In this document: in pieces, positions 1 to 6,422 of the stretch | Layout of the letters: the number at the start of each line of letters is the position of its first letter | How positions within the stretch are numbered: position 1 is the first letter of the stretch | The notes under the pieces: model-generated | Told to the model about the DNA's origin: nothing | Databases searched by the model: none | The model's input: the letters and a program-made list of their open reading frames with translations, nothing else | Origin: a virus | IMG/VR virus record: IMGVR_UViG_3300009786_000080 | Span: 1 to 23,910 of that record | Length of the DNA stretch: 23,910 nucleotides | Reading direction: 5' to 3' (one strand) | Made by a program: the position numbers and the translations under genes

Positions 1-324
1 ATTAATGTATATTCAATGCGACTAATCAATGAGTTAAAAACGTTTATTTGGCACAACGGTAAGCCACAAGCAATGAGAAGTTATAATGATGATCTTGTTA
101 TCTCTCTAGCAATAGCATGTTGGGTCCGCGACACAGCCCTAACTGTTAATCAACAAGAGCTAGAATATACAAAGGCATGCTTAAATTCAATGGTACAAGT
201 TAATACTAGAATCAACACCACAATGCCAGGAATGGAAGGATATAACCGCCAAGAAGCTGTAGATGAAAAACTCTTTCAATTTAAAGAAGATTATAAACAG
301 TATTCATGGCTCATTAAAGGATAA
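1..324 (+). CDS. Terminase large subunit, C-terminal end (gp17-like, partial)
   Basis: The frame is open to the window start (codons for I-N-V-Y-S precede the Met at 16), so this is the last ~107 residues of a longer protein. The phrase RSYNDDLVISLAIACW resembles the end of the nuclease domain of T4-type large terminases, where an acidic residue in an (N/H)DDLV motif is thought to be the third metal-binding aspartate. About 75 residues follow it, consistent with the family's C-terminal tail. The family packages DNA into proheads: an N-terminal ATPase (outside this window) pumps and this domain cuts concatemers. The portal gene, its docking partner, starts 3 bases after the stop, and the AAAGGA ribosome site for the portal lies inside the last codons here. 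Identification is by motif and neighbour; the ATPase half cannot be checked. Confidence 0.85.
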   Translation: MNVYSMRLINELKTFIWHNGKPQAMRSYNDDLVISLAIACWVRDTALTVNQQELEYTKACLNSMVQVNTRINTTMPGMEGYNRQEAVDEKLFQFKEDYKQYSWLIKG

Positions 325-327
325 AAA

Positions 328-2310
328 ATGGCAGACAGCACAAAAAACAATCCCGCTAACCCCCAATCAGAACTATTTCGACGGCTAACTAGACTTTTTT
401 CGGGCCCAATTACTAATTGGCGCACCCAACAGAATCGTAAAATTCGTCGTACTTCTCTAGATCGATATGCTACAGAATTCAGATCGGCATCGGGTCAGCA
501 ATTCCGGAAATCGGAGTATAGTCCTTTTGATGTCATGCATTCTAAAATCATGGCACAACAAAACCGTGCCGAACGATACACAGATTATGAACAAATGGAA
601 TATATGCCAGAACTGGCTTCGGGTTTAGACATTTATGCCGATGAAATGACTACTCACTCATCGCTAGAATCTATGTTACATATTAAATGCCCTAATGAAG
701 AAATACGTGCAGTACTACACTCTCTTTATACAAATGTGCTTAATCTAGAACATAATTTGTTTGGTTGGTGCCGGTCCATGGTTAAATTCGGAGACTTTAT
801 GCTTTATTTGGATATTGATGAACGTTTGGGGATTAAACAGGCAATCGCTCTTCCTATAAAAGAAGTAGAACGTCTCGAAGGCGAAGATCCAACAAATCCT
901 CAATATATCCAATATCAATGGAACTCGGCTGGTATGACTTTCGAAAATTGGCAAGTGGCCCATTTCCGTATTTTAGGAAATGATAAATATGCCCCCTATG
1001 GGACCTCTGTTTTAGAGGGCGGCCGCCGTATCTGGCGCCAACTCGTTCTAATGGAGGATGCAATGATGGCCTACCGAATTGTGCGCTCCGCAGAACGAAG
1101 AGTTTTTTATATGGATGTAGGAAATATTGCCCCGCAAGATGTAGAACAGTATATCCAAAAAACTATTACAGCCATGAAAAGGAATCAAGTGGTAGATTCT
1201 AATACTGGACGCGTGGATCTTAGATATAACCCTTTGTCTGTGGAAGAAGACTTTTTTGTTCCTATCCGTGGCAACGATTCATCAAAAATTGAACAACTTG
1301 CAGGCGGCGCCTTTACGGGCGATATAGATGATGTTAAATATTTGCGTGATAAACTTTTCGCAGCCATTAAAATACCTCCTGCGTATTTATCTGCCGACCG
1401 GGAATCATCCGAAGATCAAACTACTTTGGCTCAAAAAGATGTACGTTTTTCGAGAACTGTTCAGAGACTACAAAGAGCGGTTATTTCGGAACTGGAAAAA
1501 ATAGGCATCGTGCATCTCTATACATTGGGATTTCGAGGAGATGATTTAGTTAGTTTTCGATTAAAACTTAATAATCCTTCGAAAATTGCCGAATTACAAG
1601 AAATGGAACATTGGAAAGCCAAGTTCGAAATTGCCGGAGGAGCGACAGAAAATTTCTTTTCAAGGCGCTGGGTTTCTGAACATATTTTTGGGCTTTCAGA
1701 AGAGGAATTTTTAAGGAATCAGCGTGAGATCTTTTTTGATCGCAAATACGAAGCCCAAGTGAATGCGGCCGCTGAATCTATGGCAGAATCAGAGGCTTTC
1801 GCGGGGTCCGCCGGCGAGGGGTTATCCGCAGATCTAGGAGGAGGCCTTGGCGATGACATGGGCCTGGAAGGAGGAGATCTTGGAGGAGACATAGAAGGAG
1901 GAGACCTTGGTGTCGACCCCGCTGCCGCCACCGACGCAACGGGAGGTGATGAAGACACTACGCTTTTGGCCGCCCCGCCGGCCAAACGCGACTCTGAGAC
2001 AGGGAAGGTACTTACCCATAAGTCAACAAGACCATCAGCAAAGGGCCACACATATACATCAGTTAAACATGCATCTGGTGATGGCAGAAACGGGCGCCCC
2101 CAAAATTACCGAGCAAAGGGGATCCCAAAACCAAAAACGTGGTTACCGGGTTCTCCTGGGTTAAAGAGTTTGGGAAAAGGGATTTACGAACACCAGGAAT
2201 CTACTTATAATCAAGAAGAGGATCTATTATTCGAAGCTTCCAACGAAGTAAAAACTTTAATAGCAGAGTTAAGTAATCTGGAGATTAAGATAAATGAAGA
2301 TGAAGCATAA
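328..2310 (+). CDS. Portal vertex protein (gp20-like) with long C-terminal extension
   Basis: This protein forms the dodecameric portal ring through which DNA enters the head and to which the neck attaches. The 660 residues include typical gp20 features: an N-terminal RxxRYxDYEQMEYMPELASG-like segment (about residues 72-92), the clip/stem region with NTGRVDLRYNPLSVEEDFFVP (about 290-315), and PPAYLSADRESSEDQTTLAQ (about 350-369), followed by the helical crown. T4 gp20 has 524 residues. The extra length is a Gly/Asp-rich repetitive linker (about 493-541, with GGDLGGDIEGGDLG) and a basic, then acidic, tail. The ATG at 328 has AAAGGA upstream inside the terminase gene. The end overlaps the next gene by 17 bases. 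The tail contains L/I-x-E tripeptides of the kind cut by T4-type prohead proteases (for example LIAE), but processing is only an inference. Confidence 0.92.
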   Translation: MADSTKNNPANPQSELFRRLTRLFSGPITNWRTQQNRKIRRTSLDRYATEFRSASGQQFRKSEYSPFDVMHSKIMAQQNRAERYTDYEQMEYMPELASGLDIYADEMTTHSSLESMLHIKCPNEEIRAVLHSLYTNVLNLEHNLFGWCRSMVKFGDFMLYLDIDERLGIKQAIALPIKEVERLEGEDPTNPQYIQYQWNSAGMTFENWQVAHFRILGNDKYAPYGTSVLEGGRRIWRQLVLMEDAMMAYRIVRSAERRVFYMDVGNIAPQDVEQYIQKTITAMKRNQVVDSNTGRVDLRYNPLSVEEDFFVPIRGNDSSKIEQLAGGAFTGDIDDVKYLRDKLFAAIKIPPAYLSADRESSEDQTTLAQKDVRFSRTVQRLQRAVISELEKIGIVHLYTLGFRGDDLVSFRLKLNNPSKIAELQEMEHWKAKFEIAGGATENFFSRRWVSEHIFGLSEEEFLRNQREIFFDRKYEAQVNAAAESMAESEAFAGSAGEGLSADLGGGLGDDMGLEGGDLGGDIEGGDLGVDPAAATDATGGDEDTTLLAAPPAKRDSETGKVLTHKSTRPSAKGHTYTSVKHASGDGRNGRPQNYRAKGIPKPKTWLPGSPGLKSLGKGIYEHQESTYNQEEDLLFEASNEVKTLIAELSNLEIKINEDEA

Positions 2311-3115
2311 TAAAAAACGTAATACGGCTTTTATTTTTGAAGTATTGGTGAGGGAACTCACTAAATCTATTATCGAAAAAGATGCCAAGCAAAAGAAGAT
2401 TATTTTATCTCTTATTAAAGAAAATTTTAAAAGCAACAGCGCGCTGGGCCGCGAGCTAGAACTTTATAAAGCTCTCTTAGAGACGCAGGGTATAGAAATA
2501 GATGTGGCCGAAAAACTTATTTTTGAATGCAGAATGCAGCGCTGTACTATTGATCACAAGCAACTATTTTGTGAACAAACTACACTCATCAGTAAAATTA
2601 ATAAACATATTTCCAAGAGCGCTTTTACTATTTTTCTCCCCAACTATCGTAATGTGGCTAGTGTTTATCAAATCTTTAATCCAAACACTAAAACCAAACA
2701 GAGGGTTCTTCTAGAAAAACAAATTATAAATCAAATGGTAATCAAAGAGAACAAAGAGGAACAACTCCTACAGCCGATTAGCAATTTAACTTTAAAGACA
2801 TTTGTCAAAAACTTTAATCATAAATATGCGGATGGTCTCATAAATGAGCAAAAAAAGTTACTCCATAAATATATTTCTTCTTTCCACGACGGGGGGACGG
2901 AAATGCGTGTATTTCTGAATGAAGAGATAGAGCGCCTTAAAATAGAAATACAACACTCTCTCAAACTTGAAGAAATCCAAAACGATTCAGATATGTTTCA
3001 AAAAACGAAAGATGTTTTAAATATTTTGAATAATACTTCCAAACGTCCCATAGATAGCCCGTTGATTCAAGATATTTTGAAGATTCAGAATTTAGTAAAG
3101 GAAATCAAGCACTGA
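2294..3115 (+). CDS. Conserved-type phage protein of unknown function, between portal and protease
   Basis: I do not recognise a named domain. The protein has 273 residues and is basic and strongly helical, opening with MKMKHNKKRNTAFIFEVLVR and ending in long charged helices (about residues 200-272). It has no signal peptide or membrane segment. Start 2294 is preferred because GGAGA at 2280-2284 is 9 bases upstream; the alternative ATG at 2300 would be 15 away. It overlaps the portal gene by 17 bases and the next gene by 1 base (TGATG), so it is probably translationally coupled to both. In T4 the equivalent position is held by small prohead-core genes 67 and 68; a core or assembly role is possible from position only, as no sequence similarity to them is visible. 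Confidence 0.8.
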   Translation: MKMKHNKKRNTAFIFEVLVRELTKSIIEKDAKQKKIILSLIKENFKSNSALGRELELYKALLETQGIEIDVAEKLIFECRMQRCTIDHKQLFCEQTTLISKINKHISKSAFTIFLPNYRNVASVYQIFNPNTKTKQRVLLEKQIINQMVIKENKEEQLLQPISNLTLKTFVKNFNHKYADGLINEQKKLLHKYISSFHDGGTEMRVFLNEEIERLKIEIQHSLKLEEIQNDSDMFQKTKDVLNILNNTSKRPIDSPLIQDILKIQNLVKEIKH

Positions 3116-3660
3116 TGGCTATCACAATCAAAGTCGGAAGAAAAAAAGAAGAAATAACTCTTAAATTAGAAGCGCGCCGAACCTTGGATGGAAATATACT
3201 CATTTATGATCATGATGATATGGATATCGCGCTGCTTTTAAAAGAAAAGAAAATTTTGACTTTCCCTAAAGAAAAGGCAACCGATACACTTTATGATTCT
3301 CAAAATAGATTATTTGAATTTTTACGAAAAAAGGGACTCATTATTTTAGATTCAATTCGAGGAGGTAATATCTTCGGGTCTATAGAAGCTATGATAGCAG
3401 AGTCTATAAATGAAGATTACGATACGGTAAGTTATCTTCTATATGGAATTTCCGAGTTCATAGAACACGAAAAACCATATATGGATTATATTAAAGATTA
3501 CGAACAAATGATGGATGACTATCTTACAGAGCCAACGGAGGAAGACTCCACTGAACTAGGTGAAGTCCCCCAGATGGCCCAGAAGGGGACAATACGCCCC
3601 GGATATAACTACGCTCCCTATTGGATGAGTTATATGCTTGAAAACCAAAAGAAAAAATAA
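3115..3660 (+). CDS. Hypothetical acidic phage protein
   Basis: This 181-residue protein is not assigned to a family. The N-terminal half is charged and mixed alpha/beta (MAITIKVGRKKEEITLKLEA). The middle (about residues 70-135) is helical, with DSIRGGNIFGSIEAMIAES and DTVSYLLYGISEFIEHEKPY, followed by an acidic linker rich in Glu/Asp/Thr (about 138-155) and a Tyr/Pro-rich end (RPGYNYAPYWMSYML). The ATG overlaps the upstream stop by one base (TGATG), and its own stop overlaps the next ATG by one base (TAATG). These overlaps mean the three genes at 2294-3956 are almost certainly translated as a coupled set. The ribosome site is AAAGGA at about 3098-3103. Its position suggests a head-assembly function, but nothing in the sequence proves one. 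Confidence 0.8.
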   Translation: MAITIKVGRKKEEITLKLEARRTLDGNILIYDHDDMDIALLLKEKKILTFPKEKATDTLYDSQNRLFEFLRKKGLIILDSIRGGNIFGSIEAMIAESINEDYDTVSYLLYGISEFIEHEKPYMDYIKDYEQMMDDYLTEPTEEDSTELGEVPQMAQKGTIRPGYNYAPYWMSYMLENQKKK

Positions 3661-3956
3661 TGTCTCTTCTTTACTTTGTGTTAACGGCCTATGGTTTAAC
3701 TCAACTTCTCTGTTATGGAAAGATCTTTGGCAAGATTAGACCGGAAGGATATTTTTGGAGATGCCCAATGTGCATCGGTTTTTGGGTTGGAGTCTTTTTG
3801 TGCGGTATAAACCCTTTCACAGAACTATTTACCTATGAACTTACAGTTATAAATTTTTTAATTTGTGGGTGGATAAGTTCAGGAACTTCATATATTTTAA
3901 ATATGATTTTCGGTGATTGTGGCTTTAACATACATCACCAGAAAGGGGGTGATTAG
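3660..3956 (+). CDS. Small integral membrane protein with CPMC motif (DUF1360-like)
   Basis: This is a 98-residue hydrophobic protein. Three membrane segments are visible at about residues 1-20, 37-52 and 60-84. Between the first two lies WRCPMCIGFWVG, a C-x-x-C followed by G-x-W-x-G, which resembles the hallmark of DUF1360-type small membrane proteins (typically CPWCxGxWxG) found in bacteria and phages; their function is not established. It is coupled by a one-base overlap to the upstream gene. Its last codons double as an unusually strong Shine-Dalgarno sequence for the micro-ORF that follows. A membrane protein inside a prohead-assembly cassette is unexpected. It might anchor prohead assembly at the membrane, as T4 proheads are initiated there, or act on the host envelope; both are inference. 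Confidence 0.75.
   Translation: MSLLYFVLTAYGLTQLLCYGKIFGKIRPEGYFWRCPMCIGFWVGVFLCGINPFTELFTYELTVINFLICGWISSGTSYILNMIFGDCGFNIHHQKGGD
3934..3953 (+). promoter_or_regulatory. Very strong Shine-Dalgarno sequence in a small hairpin
   Basis: AAAGGGGGTGAT at 3942-3953 is complementary over 11-12 bases (one G-U pair) to the 3' end of bacterial 16S rRNA, and an ATG begins 6 bases later at 3960. ATCACC at 3934-3939 is the exact inverse of GGTGAT at 3948-3953, so the RNA can fold with the AAAGGG part exposed in the loop. No other ribosome site in this window is this complete. Whether the hairpin modulates translation is an inference. Confidence 0.5.
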
Positions 3957-3959
3957 AAA

Positions 3960-4049
3960 ATGTTAGAAACGTTAAAAAGATGGATGCTCCAGCCAGTTCG
4001 TCTATGCAAAAACGGCTGTATGCCCGCGCGGGTGGCGCCCGCATTTTAA
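3960..4049 (+). CDS. Possible 29-residue micro-ORF upstream of the protease gene
   Basis: ATG at 3960 opens a 29-codon frame ending in TAA at 4047-4049. It encodes a basic peptide (MLETLKRWMLQPVRLC then KNGCMPARVAPAF) with two Cys residues. The evidence that it is real is the near-perfect Shine-Dalgarno sequence at 3942-3953 with 6-base spacing, and the fact that it fills an otherwise empty 111-base gap in a tightly packed operon. The end of the frame carries a GC-rich inverted repeat (4028-4042). It could be a leader peptide that sets translation of the protease, whose ribosome site starts a few bases downstream, or a small structural or core peptide. I recognise no family. Confidence 0.4.
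   Translation: MLETLKRWMLQPVRLCKNGCMPARVAPAF
4028..4042 (+). repeat. GC-rich inverted repeat, possible weak terminator or attenuator
   Basis: GCGGG at 4028-4032 pairs with CCCGC at 4038-4042 across a 5-base loop, followed by ATTTTAATTT. The left arm also belongs to an overlapping 10-base palindrome CCCGCGCGGG (4023-4032). It lies in the last codons of the micro-ORF and 18 bases before the protease gene's ribosome site ends. The stem is short and the T tract is interrupted, so strong termination is unlikely; attenuation or mRNA structure near the protease start is as plausible. Confidence 0.35.
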
Positions 4050-4067
4050 TTTAAAGGAAATAGAGAC

Positions 4068-4679
4068 ATGTCTAAAGTTTTGCTCAGAGAATATTATGAA
4101 CTTTGTGATGGCGGCATTTGTCAGGATTTATTAACTGAATCCGAGAAGGCCGAAGTCGCCAATGGAGGAATGTATCTTGTGGGCATGCTTCAATGTGGAG
4201 ATACCAAAAATGGAAATGGCCGAGTATACCCTACCAAAGTTTTGGCAAGAGAAATTAAAAATTATCAAAAATTAGTTGATGAGAATCGCGCTTTGGGAGA
4301 ATTAGATCACCCGGATGATTCTGTCATTAATCTTAAAAATGCTTCTCATATGATTGTCAATATTTTTATGGATGGACCCAAAGTAATGGGGAAAGCTAAA
4401 GTTTTGGATACACCCTCCGGAAAAATTCTCCGGTCACTTGTTGATTCTGGAGTTAAGCTGGGTATATCATCGCGGGGATTAGGGTCAGTTCATGAAGGCC
4501 GCGAAGGGACAATTGTAGAAGAGGATTTCCAACTTATTTGTTTTGACTTCGTTTCCGAACCGTCTACCCCCAACGCATATATGGAGTTGCGTGAAGGGAA
4601 AACTCTATCAGAACCCAATATTTTTACCAAAGCTGACCGAATTAATCGAGCTTTGAATAATGTGTTGGGGAATAAATAA
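4068..4679 (+). CDS. Prohead core protease (gp21-like serine protease)
   Basis: This enzyme cleaves the scaffold, the capsid protein N-terminus and other prohead proteins during maturation, and then itself. Its 203 residues are close to the 212 of T4 gp21. Family hallmarks are visible: NGNGRVYP (about 48-55); ALGELDHP with the probable catalytic His81; KLGISSRGLGS with the probable nucleophile Ser134 or Ser135; and FDFVSEPSTPNA (about 159-170), the conserved acidic motif after the core strands. The ATG at 4068 has AAAGGA about 10 bases upstream. The stop codon is immediately followed by the next ATG. It lies before the scaffold and capsid genes, its substrates. The assignment is by motif; which of the two adjacent serines is catalytic is taken from the family pattern, not proven here. 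Confidence 0.93.
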   Translation: MSKVLLREYYELCDGGICQDLLTESEKAEVANGGMYLVGMLQCGDTKNGNGRVYPTKVLAREIKNYQKLVDENRALGELDHPDDSVINLKNASHMIVNIFMDGPKVMGKAKVLDTPSGKILRSLVDSGVKLGISSRGLGSVHEGREGTIVEEDFQLICFDFVSEPSTPNAYMELREGKTLSEPNIFTKADRINRALNNVLGNK

Positions 4680-5657
4680 ATGAGCAAACTGTGGTGCAGC
4701 TTTGATAAGCACAAGCTTATGACGGAAAACTGGCGCGAATTTATCCAAGAGGAAGAGGGGTCGACCGTTATTGGGGATGCTGACGAATTAATGAAGTTAA
4801 ATTTGAGAAATTTTATTGATCAAGTACAGCTTAAACCGAATCAAGCCGCCATACTGAACGGATTGGGCGACGGCGCCCTGAATGATGATAAATTTACTGT
4901 AGAGAGTGTCATTGTGACGTGCCGCGATTTGCGCCCAACACAAAATGAAGTTGTGATGTCAAAATCTCTGGAATACCCCCTGGTCCATGCCGGAGATTTT
5001 ATAAAATACACTTCCAGCAATGGCCCTTTTAAGGTAGGTCCACCCGGAAACGACGCCATCATTACTTTTGGGGGCAAATATGTTATCGATGGTCACCATA
5101 GATGGTCGGCTTTATATTGTTGCAACCCCGACGCACAGTTACATGCATTTAATATTAGCAAACCGGGTGAAACAGCCGATGACGTGCTCAAGGGAGCCCA
5201 AGCGGCTATTATGCACGCGTTGGGTCGCATACCGGCCAATAAAGGAGGGGGCATCAACCTTTTCACTGTTGACCAAAAGACAGTTTTGGAGTATGTCCAC
5301 ATGCTGCTCAAGAAACATCCTAAAAGTGCCCAAACCCTTCACAAATATTTAGAAGAAAAGGGAGTTTTGAAAGAATACCGCCAAATGGGGACACAGTTAG
5401 TTTTTAAACCTCTGACAACCCGCGTAATATGGCCCAATATTAAAGTTTTAAAGACAGAAAGTCCCCCAATGGACTCGGCAACTAGCCGACCATTCATGCC
5501 CCAAACTGATATGGTAGGAGGAGTGGTAGCCGGCGGTGAAACCCCAGCAGCTTTGGAACCCTTAGTGAGGGGAATAATAAATACCGAAAAACCATTCCGG
5601 AAAGGCCGGCGAGGCTCGTCAATCAACCTGAATCGATTAAAAGGCCAAAAAAAGTAG
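4680..5657 (+). CDS. ParB/sulfiredoxin-fold domain protein in the head operon
   Basis: The 325-residue protein carries a ParB-like core: LRPTQNEVVMSKSL (residues 84-97) matches the ParB box 1 pattern, and YVIDGHHRWSALY (134-146) matches the DGHHR box in which the fold binds nucleotide or phosphate. A helical region follows (about 195-235), then a Pro/Gly-rich, basic, probably disordered tail (about 265-325, ending GRRGSSINLNRLKGQKK). ParB-fold proteins include CTP-dependent DNA clamps, nucleases and sulfiredoxins; no helix-turn-helix is obvious, so plasmid-type partitioning is unlikely. The ATG directly abuts the protease stop, which implies coupling; an internal ATG at 4719 lacks a ribosome site. 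Placement between protease and scaffold suggests a structural or DNA-handling job in head maturation, but this is unproven. Confidence 0.8.
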   Translation: MSKLWCSFDKHKLMTENWREFIQEEEGSTVIGDADELMKLNLRNFIDQVQLKPNQAAILNGLGDGALNDDKFTVESVIVTCRDLRPTQNEVVMSKSLEYPLVHAGDFIKYTSSNGPFKVGPPGNDAIITFGGKYVIDGHHRWSALYCCNPDAQLHAFNISKPGETADDVLKGAQAAIMHALGRIPANKGGGINLFTVDQKTVLEYVHMLLKKHPKSAQTLHKYLEEKGVLKEYRQMGTQLVFKPLTTRVIWPNIKVLKTESPPMDSATSRPFMPQTDMVGGVVAGGETPAALEPLVRGIINTEKPFRKGRRGSSINLNRLKGQKK

Positions 5658-5681
5658 CAGAATATAAGGAAAGGATTTAAG

Positions 5682-6113
5682 ATGAAAAGAAGCGAATTAA
5701 AAAAGGTTTTAAAACCTCTTATCAAAGAATGTATCAAAGAAGTTATCTTTGAAGAGGGCGTCTTGTCGGGACTTATAAGCGAGGTGGTTCAAGGTTTGGC
5801 CGGCCAACAAATGCTCACAGAAACTACCCATGTGTTATCACAACAAAATCCTCCCGCCGCTCAATATCAGCAAGAGGAGGTAGATCCTCATCTTCACGAA
5901 GAACTCGAAGAAAGAAAAAGAAAATTAGAAGAATCTATGGGATCTCAATTCTCTGGTATTTTAGACAATACCCAACCTTTATCCAAGGGCGGGTCTCTAA
6001 ACGAATCACCGTCCCAAAGTCCCCTGTCGGCTTATGCCCCTAATGACCCGGGCGTAGATATATCCGACCTCGTGCAGATGGCTGGGGGGCAGAATTGGAA
6101 ACATATGATTTAA
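5682..6113 (+). CDS. Hypothetical head-cassette protein with amphipathic N-terminal helix
   Basis: This 143-residue protein is not assigned to a named family. It opens with MKRSELKKVLKPLIKECIK and continues as a helical, alternately charged and hydrophobic segment (to about residue 42) that could bind another protein or a membrane face. The middle is Gln/Pro-rich, then a Glu/Arg/Lys-rich helix (about 72-87), then a Ser/Pro/Gly-rich region. The end, GVDISDLVQMAGGQNWKHMI, looks like a short docking peptide. Several L/I-x-E tripeptides (LTE at about 45-47, ISE at about 32-34) could be prohead-protease sites. The ribosome site AAGGAAAGGA lies 6 bases upstream. A prohead-core or scaffold-associated role fits its position and its disordered, helical make-up but is inferred. 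Confidence 0.75.
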   Translation: MKRSELKKVLKPLIKECIKEVIFEEGVLSGLISEVVQGLAGQQMLTETTHVLSQQNPPAAQYQQEEVDPHLHEELEERKRKLEESMGSQFSGILDNTQPLSKGGSLNESPSQSPLSAYAPNDPGVDISDLVQMAGGQNWKHMI

Positions 6114-6116
6114 GAG

Positions 6117-6145
6117 TGACTAAAGGTAATATTAGTCAGTTATTT
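6117..6145 (+). terminator. Hairpin with T-rich tail upstream of the bS21-like gene
   Basis: TGACTAA at 6117-6123 and TTAGTCA at 6132-6138 form a perfect 7-base stem with an 8-base loop, followed by GTTATTTTTA. It starts 4 bases after the upstream stop codon and ends just before the AAGGAG ribosome site of the next gene. The AU-rich stem would make a weak terminator. Because the downstream gene encodes a small RNA-binding ribosomal protein homologue, a regulatory role on its own mRNA is an alternative. Confidence 0.4.
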
Positions 6146-6162
6146 TTAGCAAGGAGAAACCA

Positions 6163-6411
6163 ATGGCAAAAAAACCTGCACACGTTTTAGTGAGCCCCCG
6201 AGGTCGTAATGATACTCCTCAACGGATGATTAAACGATTTATAAAAAAAGTTAAAAAATATAAAATAATAGAAAAATGTAGAGAAACGATGCGATACGAA
6301 AAACCTTCTGAAAAGAGGCGTAGACAGCGGAAAAATCGCGACAGACTTATTAAAAAAGCGAATGAAGAGAATAAAGAAAAACAACCAACTAATTATAATA
6401 GAAAGAACTAG
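6163..6411 (+). CDS. Ribosomal protein bS21 homologue (phage-encoded)
   Basis: This 82-residue protein is extremely basic. The segment RMIKRFIKKVKKYKIIEK followed by CRETMRYEKPSEKRRRQ (residues 21-55) matches the bS21 pattern: a first helix of the form (A/M)x(R/K)RFKKKVxKxGI, a turn, then RxxxxYEKPSxKRRR and a basic second helix. Bacterial bS21 is usually 58-71 residues; here about 20 extra N-terminal residues (to about 20) and a short tail are present. bS21 sits at the 30S subunit near the mRNA exit channel and helps initiation. Phages, including marine ones, are known to encode bS21; proposed roles include replacing host S21 to favour phage mRNA. The ribosome site AAGGAG is at 6151-6156. 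Its location in a virion-assembly cassette is notable. A basic head-internal protein is the main alternative. Confidence 0.75.
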   Translation: MAKKPAHVLVSPRGRNDTPQRMIKRFIKKVKKYKIIEKCRETMRYEKPSEKRRRQRKNRDRLIKKANEENKEKQPTNYNRKN

Positions 6412-6422
6412 GAGATCTCCAA

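Noticed and set aside
1719-2051. 110-codon minus-strand frame opposite the portal Gly/Asp repeat
   Set aside because: Ser/Pro repeats are the direct complement of the Gly/Asp repeat; no independent support.
4719-4721. Internal ATG as the start of the ParB-fold gene
   Set aside because: No ribosome site upstream, whereas ATG 4680 abuts the protease stop and fits coupled translation.
5339-5737. 132-codon minus-strand frame across the end of the ParB-fold gene
   Set aside because: Crosses a gene boundary of the + strand, has no ribosome site and no recognisable domain.
6411-6420. Palindrome GGAGATCTCC covering the ribosome site of decoration-type copy 1
   Set aside because: Without a loop it cannot form a stable hairpin in RNA, and a 10-base palindrome is not rare enough to call an operator.
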